Positions 1 through 6,203 of a DNA stretch of 14,085 nt are shown in pieces (within the stretch, counting starts at the first letter, position 1; each line of letters begins with the position of its first letter). The DNA is taken from positions 1-14,085 of the forward strand of contig JBJTIF010000064.1 of NCBI GenBank assembly GCA_046094825.1. Direction: 5' to 3'. Under the pieces are notes generated by a model, which had not been told where the DNA came from, did not search any database, and saw nothing but the letters and a program-made list of their open reading frames with translations. The DNA comes from JBJTIF01 sp046094825 (GTDB lineage: Bacteria > Actinomycetota > UBA4738 > HRBIN12). Both the position numbers and the translations under genes were made by a program.

Positions 1-109
1 GTGCTGTGGTTCGGCGTCGGGCTGTCGTTCGTCCTCGACCTCCTCCACGTCTACCCGACGACGGAGACGAACCCGAACATGATCGGGTTCACCGACGCGT
101 CCGCGATCG
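1..109 (+). repeat. Direct duplicate of 221-329 at the contig edge (probable assembly chimera)
   Basis: Bases 1-109 are identical to bases 221-329, which encode part of the Pr6Pr membrane protein. The identity stops abruptly at base 110, where the sequence switches to an inverted piece of lgt. The copy begins exactly at the window edge and does not extend the gene it copies, so it adds no coding information. I read it as a terminal chimera from assembly or amplification and not as a biological tandem repeat. Confidence 0.9.
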
Positions 110-175
110 TCCTCATCTGGTGGTGGCTGCGGCGGCATCCCGACGTGGACGGGCGGTCGCTCATGGACGGGCTCG
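102..175 (-). repeat. Inverted duplicate of 1332-1405 (piece of lgt) joined into the contig edge
   Basis: Bases 102-175 are the exact reverse complement of 1332-1405, an internal part of lgt. The first 8 bases (CGCGATCG, 102-109) belong to both this copy and the direct copy before it, so the join has 8 bp of microhomology. After base 175 the sequence becomes the apparently genuine upstream part of the Pr6Pr gene. A direct copy joined by microhomology to an inverted copy is typical of template switching or misassembly. Confidence 0.9.
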
Positions 176-865
176 ACCCTCACGCCCACCGCGCGCCGCG
201 TCTACGGGGCGCTCGCCGCGGTGCTGTGGTTCGGCGTCGGGCTGTCGTTCGTCCTCGACCTCCTCCACGTCTACCCGACGACGGAGACGAACCCGAACAT
301 GATCGGGTTCACCGACGCGTCCGCGATCGACCGCATCGTCGACCTCGCGAGCTACTTCACGATCTGGTCGAACGTCGTCGCGGCGTTCGTCCTCACGAAG
401 CTCGCGCTCGGCCATTGGAGCGGGACCCCGCGCGAGCGGGTCCTCCGCGCCGACTCCGTCCTCATGATGTCGGTGACCGGCATCGTGTACTCGTACCTCC
501 TCGCCGGTGGCCGCGAGCTCCAGGGGCTCCAGCACGTGACGAACTCGATCCAGCACTACTGGGGGCCGACGCTCGTCGTCGCGACGTGGGCGATCTTCGG
601 TCCGCGCGGGTGGTTCAAGCCGAGCCACATCGCGACCGCGTTCGCGATCCCGATCGCGTGGCTCCTCTACTCGCTCGTCCGCGGCGTCGCGATCGGTGCG
701 TACCCGTACCCGTTCCTCGACGTCATCGAGTACGGCTACGGCGCCGTGTTCACGACGATCGCGATGATCATCGCGTTCGGCATGGTCCTCGCCGCGGGGT
801 TCCTCGGGCTCGACCGGCTCCTCAGCCGGTTCGTGGGTGCGGGCGCGGCGGACCGCGCGGCCTAG
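176..865 (+). CDS. Pr6Pr (FAR-17a/AIG1-like) integral membrane protein, 5' end missing
   Basis: The reading frame is open from about 176 with no in-frame ATG, so the true start is lost in the chimeric join. The first in-frame start codon is GTG at 221, which lies inside the first membrane helix and is unlikely to be native. The protein has about six hydrophobic segments and features of the Pr6Pr/FAR-17a family: a YFTIWSN segment after the first extracytoplasmic loop, a QHYWGP segment near the middle, and YPYPFLDV followed by an EYGYG segment near the C-terminus. In the eukaryotic relatives AIG1 and ADTRP, one Thr and one His are the catalytic residues for hydrolysis of fatty-acid esters of hydroxy fatty acids. 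The Thr of YFT and the His of QHY are the likely equivalents, but the bacterial substrate is unknown. The gene is convergent with lgt, and the two stop codons overlap in the palindrome CTAG (862-865). Confidence 0.8.
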   Translation, partial: TLTPTARRVYGALAAVLWFGVGLSFVLDLLHVYPTTETNPNMIGFTDASAIDRIVDLASYFTIWSNVVAAFVLTKLALGHWSGTPRERVLRADSVLMMSVTGIVYSYLLAGGRELQGLQHVTNSIQHYWGPTLVVATWAIFGPRGWFKPSHIATAFAIPIAWLLYSLVRGVAIGAYPYPFLDVIEYGYGAVFTTIAMIIAFGMVLAAGFLGLDRLLSRFVGAGAADRAA

Positions 866-1710
866 AACACCGTCGCGAGGAGCGTGAGCGCTCCCGCGAC
901 CACCGCGGTGATCGCGGGCGGTGCCGTGCCCCGGCCCTTCCGCAGCCGGGCGAGGATCCAGAGCCCTCCGAGCACCATCCCGATCGAGAGGTACTGCGCC
1001 CCCGTGAGCCCGAGCACCTCGCGGTCGTACGTGCGGAAGAGATCGGTCACGAACCGCTGCACGCCGTACCAGAGGAAGAACGACGCGGCCATGAGGCCCG
1101 GCGCGACGCGGCGTCGCGCCATCGCGAAGAGGGCGACGGCGAGCGGTGCGAGGAACACGATCTCGTAGATCGCGGTGTTGTGGTACGTGAGTCCGACCGT
1201 GAGTGGCCCCTCGCGGGTCTCCCCACCGAGGTACGTCCAGCCGAGGACGAACGACGTCGGGTTCCCGAGGTGCTCACCGACGGCGACGCAGCCGAGCCGC
1301 CCCACCATGAGACCCGGCACGAGCGCGAGGACGAGCCCGTCCATGAGCGACCGCCCGTCCACGTCGGGATGCCGCCGCAGCCACCACCAGATGAGGACGA
1401 TCGCGACGAGGAACGACCCCGAGAACTGCAGCCCGCCCTCCCAGAGCGCGAACGCCCGCAGCGGGTTCTCCGCGTAGTCCGAAGGATGCGTGACGACGAA
1501 CAGGAGCCGCGCGCCGACGATCCCGATGCCGACGACCCAGAAGGCGCGCGAGGAGAGCGCCTCGACATCCATCTCGCGGTCGCGCGCGAACCGCGTGAGG
1601 ATCCAGACGCCGAGCAGGATGCCGGTCGCGACGAAGAGCCCGAAGGTGCGGATCGGGAGCGGCCCGAGGTGGAAGATCGGGAAGGTCTCGAAGGGGATCG
1701 CGCCGAACAC
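862..1710 (-). CDS. lgt: Prolipoprotein diacylglyceryl transferase
   Basis: This 282-residue membrane enzyme transfers diacylglycerol from phosphatidylglycerol to the lipobox cysteine of prolipoproteins on the outer face of the cytoplasmic membrane. The length and seven-helix hydrophobic pattern fit Lgt. The signature is present at residues 137-149 (GRLGCVAVGEHLG), with the essential Arg138 and Glu146 retained. The Asn of the E. coli signature (GRxGN) is Cys141 here, and the segment equivalent to E. coli GGMSFHGG reads GGLQFSGS (residues 92-99), so the His103 position is Ser. Both variants seem tolerated in diverged Lgt relatives. The C-terminal Arg/Asp segment VQRFVTDLFR matches the conserved R239 region. 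The GTG start at 1708-1710 is supported by a -10-like TAGGCT six bases upstream. A lipoprotein substrate is encoded later in the window (12582-13844), but the two genes are not linked in an operon. Confidence 0.93.
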   Translation of the reverse strand: MFGAIPFETFPIFHLGPLPIRTFGLFVATGILLGVWILTRFARDREMDVEALSSRAFWVVGIGIVGARLLFVVTHPSDYAENPLRAFALWEGGLQFSGSFLVAIVLIWWWLRRHPDVDGRSLMDGLVLALVPGLMVGRLGCVAVGEHLGNPTSFVLGWTYLGGETREGPLTVGLTYHNTAIYEIVFLAPLAVALFAMARRRVAPGLMAASFFLWYGVQRFVTDLFRTYDREVLGLTGAQYLSIGMVLGGLWILARLRKGRGTAPPAITAVVAGALTLLATVF

Positions 1711-1722
1711 GACGACAGCCTA
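1711..1722 (-). promoter_or_regulatory. Leaderless -10 element for lgt
   Basis: On the minus strand TAGGCT (1722 down to 1717) fits the TANNNT -10 consensus and is followed by exactly six bases and then the GTG start of lgt. A -10 ending six or seven bases before the start codon predicts transcription beginning at or next to the start codon. There is no Shine-Dalgarno sequence. The same TANNNT-N6-start arrangement occurs at the EamA gene. Confidence 0.45.
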
Positions 1723-1739
1723 CGCGGGTCGGCGGGTCC

Positions 1740-2594
1740 TCAGCCGATGCCGAGGAGCACCACGGTCGCGATCGCGAACGCGAGCCCGAGGAACTGCGGC
1801 CGACCCATCCGCTCCTTCAGGACGATCCGCGCGAGGAGGACGGTGACGGCCGGGAACAGCCCTCCGAGCACCCCGACGAGGATCACCGTGCCGCGCTGGA
1901 AGGCGAGCACGAGCGCGGTCGTCGCGAGCGCATCCCCGACGCCGGCGAGCGCGGCGAGCCGGAGCTCGTGGCGCGGGAGGATCCGCGTCTCGGGGCGGAT
2001 CCGGAGCGCCGGGTACAGGAGGACGAGCGTCGAGACCGATCGCCCGACGGCGACCGCCCACACGCCGCTCGCCGGGCTCGTCTCCGAGAACACGACGTTC
2101 GCGAGGCCGAGGAGGAGCCCGCTGGCGAGGCAGATGCGGAGCGTCCGGCGGACGTGGCCGGGGAGGTGGTCCTCGGTGTCCGCGTCGGGCGTCTGCGACA
2201 CCGCGACGACGGCGATGACGGCGCAGATCGCGCCGAGGAGCGTGATCCCCGTGAAGGTCTCGCCGCGCAGGACGATGCCCCCGAGGACCGCGGTCGCGGT
2301 GCCCGCGACGGCGGTGGTCGGCGCGGCGACGTTCATCGGGCCGAGGGCGAGCCCGCGGTAGAGGAGGACGAGGCCGATCGGGCCGACGATGCCGGCGGCC
2401 ACGCCGAGCAGGGTGTCGCGCCCGGTCGGGTCCGGGTCCGTGAGCGCGACCGCCGCGAACATCGTCGCGGCGCCGGCCACCTGCGTGATCGCGGTGACGA
2501 GTTGCGCGGGGAGGCGACGCGAGGCGAACCCGCCGAGGAAGTCCGAGGCGCCCCACCCGAAGGAGGCGGCGAGCGCGAGGAGGTTCGACGGCAT
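1740..2594 (-). CDS. EamA/DMT-superfamily transporter
   Basis: This 284-residue protein has ten hydrophobic segments arranged as two repeats of five, the hallmark of the drug/metabolite transporter superfamily (EamA, PF00892). It begins with a typical EamA opening (LAASFGWGASDFLGG), has the conserved repeat ends GPIGLVLLYRGLALGP and ATTALVLAFQRGTVILVGVL, and a basic ERMGRPQ loop before the last helix. Members export or import small metabolites such as amino acids. The substrate cannot be deduced. The ATG start at 2592-2594 sits six bases after a TAGCCT -10-like hexamer, which suggests a leaderless mRNA. The stop lies 29 bp before lgt on the same strand, so the two may be co-transcribed, although lgt has its own -10-like element. 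The gene is divergent from the catabolic operon, so it could serve that pathway, but nothing in the protein shows this. Confidence 0.88.
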   Translation of the reverse strand: MPSNLLALAASFGWGASDFLGGFASRRLPAQLVTAITQVAGAATMFAAVALTDPDPTGRDTLLGVAAGIVGPIGLVLLYRGLALGPMNVAAPTTAVAGTATAVLGGIVLRGETFTGITLLGAICAVIAVVAVSQTPDADTEDHLPGHVRRTLRICLASGLLLGLANVVFSETSPASGVWAVAVGRSVSTLVLLYPALRIRPETRILPRHELRLAALAGVGDALATTALVLAFQRGTVILVGVLGGLFPAVTVLLARIVLKERMGRPQFLGLAFAIATVVLLGIG

Positions 2595-2606
2595 CGCGCG
2601 AGGCTA
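2595..2606 (-). promoter_or_regulatory. Leaderless -10 element for the EamA gene
   Basis: Minus-strand TAGCCT (2606 down to 2601) is followed by six bases and the ATG of the EamA gene. This spacing predicts transcription starting at the A of ATG. No Shine-Dalgarno motif is visible, which fits a leaderless transcript. Confidence 0.45.
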
Positions 2607-2607
2607 T

Positions 2608-2639
2608 CCCACCGCCACCCTCCGGGAGGACCCACCGCC
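2608..2639. promoter_or_regulatory. Candidate operator between divergent promoters
   Basis: The middle of the divergent region holds a short inverted repeat, CCTCC-G-GGAGG (2619-2629). It is flanked by two copies of the direct repeat CCCACCGCC at 2608-2616 and 2631-2639. The repeats are 23 bp apart start to start, about two helical turns. The site lies between the EamA -10 and the operon -10 and overlaps where both -35 regions would be, so it is well placed for a regulator acting on both directions. No regulator gene is present in the window. The motif is short in GC-rich DNA, so chance is possible. Confidence 0.35.
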
Positions 2640-2644
2640 CGCGC

Positions 2645-2657
2645 TACGCTTCGCCCA
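2645..2657 (+). promoter_or_regulatory. -10 element of the catabolic operon
   Basis: TACGCT at 2645-2650 matches TANNNT. A start site six or seven bases downstream falls at about A2657, only three bases before the GTG start at 2660, so the first mRNA would have almost no leader. No recognisable -35 hexamer or Shine-Dalgarno sequence is present. The same TACGCT word occurs upstream of the DUF1185 gene at 8543. Confidence 0.45.
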
Positions 2658-2659
2658 TC

Positions 2660-3477
2660 GTGGGAACGAGCGTGGGCACCGACTACGTGGTCGCGCGGGA
2701 CGTCGACGAGGCGATCCGCCTGAAGGCCGAGGGTCGCACCGTGCTCGCCGGCGGCACCGACCACTACCCGGTCCGCGTCGGCCGCAGCACGACGACCGAA
2801 CCCATCGTCGACATCACCGGCATCGCGGCGCTCCGTGGGATCGCGCGCGAGGGCGACGTCTGGCGGTTCGGTGCGCTCACGCGGTGGGCCGACGTCGCGC
2901 GGTGCAGGTGCAGAACGCCGGCACGATCGCCGGCAACCTCGTCACCGCGTCACCCGCGGGCGACGGCATCCCGTCGTTCCTCGCGCTCGACGCGTCCGTC
3001 GAAGTCGCGGGTCCGTCCGGCGTCCGCGTGCTGCCGCTCGCGGACTTCGTGACCGGGTACCGCGCGACCGCGCTCGCCCCCGACGAACTCGTCACGGCCG
3101 TGCTCGTCCCGGCGTCGGCCGGCGACGCCGGGAGCGCGTTCCTGAAGCTCGGGCTCCGTCGCTACCTCGTCATCTCGGTCGTCATGGTCGCCGCTCAGGT
3201 CGAGGCGCGCGACGGGGCGATCACCGCGGCGCGCGTCGCCGTCGGCGCGTGCTCGCCCGTCGCGCGGCGGCTGCCGGACCTCGAGGCCGACCTCGTCGGT
3301 CGTCCGCTCGAGGGCGACCTCGCCCCGCTCGTCACCGCGGACCACCTCGCACCGCTCACGCCGATCGACGACGTCCGCGCGACGGCGGCGTACCGGCTCC
3401 GCGCCGCCCGCACGCTCGTCGGTCGCGCGGTCGCCGAGGCCGCCTTGGCCGCCGGTGCCGCCGGGAGGCCCGCGTGA
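2660..3477 (+). pseudogene. Molybdenum hydroxylase FAD-binding (medium) subunit, broken by an internal out-of-frame deletion
   Basis: The product belongs to the CoxM/XdhB/NdhF-type FAD subunit family, which passes electrons from the iron-sulfur clusters to the acceptor. The GTG-started frame runs from 2660 to about 2902 and carries the first FAD motif AGGTD (residues 30-34), ending in RFGALTRWADVAR. The second half continues in another frame from about 2899 (VQVQNAGTIAGNL, the second FAD motif) to the TGA at 3475-3477. Between WADVAR and VQVQN, family members normally have about 19 more residues, so roughly 55-60 bases that are not a multiple of three are missing at 2897-2904. Without the deletion the protein would be about 290 residues, the usual size. 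The rest of the operon is intact and the contig ends are damaged, so a sequencing or assembly deletion is at least as likely as a real pseudogene. The stop overlaps the next start (GTGA). Confidence 0.82.
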
Positions 3478-6203
3478 ACGTCCGCTTCACCGTGAACGGC
3501 GCGACGGTCGAGCTCCCGGCCTCCGCGCGCCGACTCACCGAGGTGCTCCGGGAGGACCTCGGGCTCACCGCGACGAAGGTCGGGTGCGACGCGGGGGACT
3601 GCGGCGCGTGCACGGTCCTCGTCGACGGCGAGGCGGTCTGCGCGTGCATGCAGCCGGTCGGTCGCCTCGACGGCGCGTCGGTCGAGACGCTCGAGGGGCT
3701 CTCCGACTCGGGCGAGATCGATCGCCTCCAGCGGTCGTTCCTCCACCACGGCGCGGCGCAGTGCGGCATCTGCACGCCGGGGATGCTCGTCTCGGCCGCG
3801 GCGCTCCTGCGCGAGGCGCCGGCACCGTCCGAGCCCCAGGTGCGAGATGCGCTCGGCGGCGTCCTCTGCCGCTGCACGGGCTACCGGAAGATCATCTCGG
3901 CGGTCGCGAACGCGACGACGTTCGAAGAGGTGGCGTCGGAGGTCCCCGTCGGCAAGGCCGTCGGCCAGCGGATCCCCCGCGTCGACGGGTGGCCGAAGGT
4001 CCGCGGCACCGACGTCTTCGGCGCCGATGCGTGGCCGACGGACGCGCTCCTGTGCCGGGTCGTGCGCTCTCCCTTCCACCGCGCCGCGTTCTCGTTCGGT
4101 GACCTCGACGCGTGGGTCGCGGCGACCCCCGGCGTCGTCGCGGCGTTCACCGCGGCGGACGTCCCCGGTCGAAACCGCTTCGGCGTCATCGCACCGCTCG
4201 CGGACCAGCCGGTCTTCGCCGAGGGCGAGGCACGGTTCCGCGGCGAAGCGGTCGCGATGGTCGTCGGCGACGCCGACGCGATCCGCGGCCTCGACCTCGC
4301 GACGTTCCCCGTGACGTGGGACGAGCGACCCGCCGTCCTCGAACCCGGCCCGGCGCGGGAGCCCGACGCGCCACGCATCCACGCGGACCGCGAGGGCAAC
4401 GTCCTGATCCGCGGCAACGTCGAGCGCGGCGACGCGGTCGCCGCGCTCGACGGGGCCGACGTCGTCGTCCGCGCGTCCTTCACGACCGCGTTCATCGAGC
4501 ACGCGTACATCGAGCCCGAGGCCGGGTTCGCGCGACGCGTCGGGGACCGGATCGAGATCCAGGTCACGACGCAGTCGCCGCACATGGACCGCGAGGAGAT
4601 GGAGGCGATCCTCGGCCTCGCCCCCGGCGCGGTGCGCATCCTGCCGACCGCGGTCGGTGGCGGGTTCGGCAGCAAGCTCGACATCTCCGTGCAGCCGTAC
4701 GTCGCGATCGCGGCCTGGCACCTCGACCGCCCGGTACGCATCGCGTACTCGAGGCCCGAGTCGATGATGTCGACGACGAAGCGCCACCCCTCGGAGATCG
4801 AGGTCGCGGTCGGCGCGACGCGCGACGGTCGACTCGTCGCGATGGACTTCACCGGTCGCTTCAACACCGGGGCGTACGCGTCGTGGGGGCCGACCGTCGC
4901 GAACCGCGTCCCGGTCCACGCGAGCGGCCCGTACGTGTACGACGCCTACCGCGCCCGGACCGAGGCGGTCCACACGAACGGGCCGATCGCGGGCGCCTTC
5001 CGCGGGTTCGGCGTTCCGCAGGCGACCGTCGCGTCCGAGGCCGTCCTCGACGAGCTCGCGGACGCGCTCGACGTCGACCGGCTCGCGTTCCGGTACCGCA
5101 ACGCCCTCACCGCCGGCGTGCCGACGGTGACCGGCCAGGTCTTCGACGGCGGGGTCGGCTACCGGGAGTGCCTCGATGCGCTCCGACCGCACTGGGACCG
5201 CGCGCGTGCGGAGGCCGCGGCGGCGAACGCGGCGGGAGGCGTCCGCCGCCGCGGGGTGGGCCTCGCGGGCATGTGGTACGGCTGCGGCAACACCGCGCTC
5301 CCGAACCCCTCGACGGTGAAGATCGGCGTCGACGCCGCGGGTCGCGTCGTGCTCTTCCAGGGTGCGGTCGACATGGGGCAGGGTCCGAACACCGTCATGC
5401 AGCAGATAGCCGCCGACGCGCTCGGGGTCGCGTTCGACCGCATCGACCTCCGCGGCCCGGACACCGACACGACGCCGGATGCCGGCAAGAGCTCGGCCTC
5501 GCGGCAGACCTTCGTCACCGGCAACGCGACGCTCCTCGCCGCGCAGGCGCTCGGGGCGGAACTCCGCGCGCTCGCGGACGCCTCGGAGGACGCGCGGATC
5601 GATCTCGAGGGCGCGACGCTCGTCGTCGTCGACCGCGGCGAGGAGCGCCGCATCGACCTCGGTGGGCGGACGCCGGACGCCGACGGGCTCGTCGTCGTCG
5701 CGACCGGCCGCTACGACCCCCCGACCGTCCCGCTCGACGCCTCGGGTCAGGGCGAGCCGTACGCGCAGTTCGGCTACGGGGCGCACCTCGTCGAGCTCGA
5801 GGTCGATCTCGAGCTCGGGAGCGTGCGGCTCCTGCGGCTCACCGCCGCGCACGACGTCGGCCGCGCGGTGAACCCGACGCTCCTCGAGGGGCAGATCGAG
5901 GGCGGCGTCGCGCAGGGCGTCGGCCTCGCGCTCATGGAGGAGTACCTTCCGGGCCGGACCGAGAACCTGCACGACTACCTGATCCCGACGTTCGGGGACG
6001 TGCCGGAGGTGGTGAGCATCCTCGTCGAGTCGCAGGACCCGCGCGGTCCCTTCGGCGCGAAGGGCATCGGCGAACACGCGCTCGTGCCGACCGCGCCGGC
6101 GATCGTGAACGCGATCCGCGACGCCGTCGGCGCGCCGGTGCGCGACCTCCCCGCGACGCCGGAGCGCGTCCTCGACGCGATCGCGCGCGGAGGCCGCGCG
6201 TGA
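3474..6203 (+). CDS. Fused [2Fe-2S]/molybdopterin subunit of a xanthine dehydrogenase-family hydroxylase (probable nicotinate dehydrogenase)
   Basis: This 909-residue protein joins a small iron-sulfur subunit (about 1-155) to a large molybdenum subunit (about 160-909), which are usually separate. The plant-type cluster uses Cys38, Cys43, Cys46 and Cys58 or Cys56. The second cluster uses Cys97, Cys100, Cys132 and Cys134 (CGIC...CRC). The molybdenum part shows GGGFGSK (395-401), AFRGFG with Arg510 (the active-site Arg of xanthine dehydrogenase), DMGQG (633-637) and GAKGIGE with the presumed catalytic base Glu867. It lacks the CoxL active-site loop of CO dehydrogenase, so it should hydroxylate an aromatic N-heterocycle or aldehyde. 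The downstream 6-hydroxynicotinate reductase and enamidase suggest nicotinate to 6-hydroxynicotinate, but substrate is inferred from context only. The GTG start at 3474 overlaps the preceding TGA (GTGA) and has GGGAGG five bases upstream. Confidence 0.9.
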   Translation: MNVRFTVNGATVELPASARRLTEVLREDLGLTATKVGCDAGDCGACTVLVDGEAVCACMQPVGRLDGASVETLEGLSDSGEIDRLQRSFLHHGAAQCGICTPGMLVSAAALLREAPAPSEPQVRDALGGVLCRCTGYRKIISAVANATTFEEVASEVPVGKAVGQRIPRVDGWPKVRGTDVFGADAWPTDALLCRVVRSPFHRAAFSFGDLDAWVAATPGVVAAFTAADVPGRNRFGVIAPLADQPVFAEGEARFRGEAVAMVVGDADAIRGLDLATFPVTWDERPAVLEPGPAREPDAPRIHADREGNVLIRGNVERGDAVAALDGADVVVRASFTTAFIEHAYIEPEAGFARRVGDRIEIQVTTQSPHMDREEMEAILGLAPGAVRILPTAVGGGFGSKLDISVQPYVAIAAWHLDRPVRIAYSRPESMMSTTKRHPSEIEVAVGATRDGRLVAMDFTGRFNTGAYASWGPTVANRVPVHASGPYVYDAYRARTEAVHTNGPIAGAFRGFGVPQATVASEAVLDELADALDVDRLAFRYRNALTAGVPTVTGQVFDGGVGYRECLDALRPHWDRARAEAAAANAAGGVRRRGVGLAGMWYGCGNTALPNPSTVKIGVDAAGRVVLFQGAVDMGQGPNTVMQQIAADALGVAFDRIDLRGPDTDTTPDAGKSSASRQTFVTGNATLLAAQALGAELRALADASEDARIDLEGATLVVVDRGEERRIDLGGRTPDADGLVVVATGRYDPPTVPLDASGQGEPYAQFGYGAHLVELEVDLELGSVRLLRLTAAHDVGRAVNPTLLEGQIEGGVAQGVGLALMEEYLPGRTENLHDYLIPTFGDVPEVVSILVESQDPRGPFGAKGIGEHALVPTAPAIVNAIRDAVGAPVRDLPATPERVLDAIARGGRA

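Noticed and set aside
1..2361. Plus-strand open frame of 786 codons starting at base 1
   Set aside because: It begins in the chimeric cap and continues antisense to lgt and the EamA gene. Only its first residues resemble a real protein, and those are the copied Pr6Pr and lgt pieces.
3195..6077. Minus-strand open frame of about 960 codons opposite the molybdenum hydroxylase
   Set aside because: The low-complexity Arg/Asp/Val composition and complete antisense overlap with a well-supported conserved gene mark it as a shadow frame.
3474..6203. Aerobic CO dehydrogenase (CoxS-CoxL) identity for the fused subunit
   Set aside because: The molybdenum part has the xanthine dehydrogenase-type AFRGFG segment and lacks the CoxL active-site loop with its cysteine. 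The gene context is pyridine degradation.
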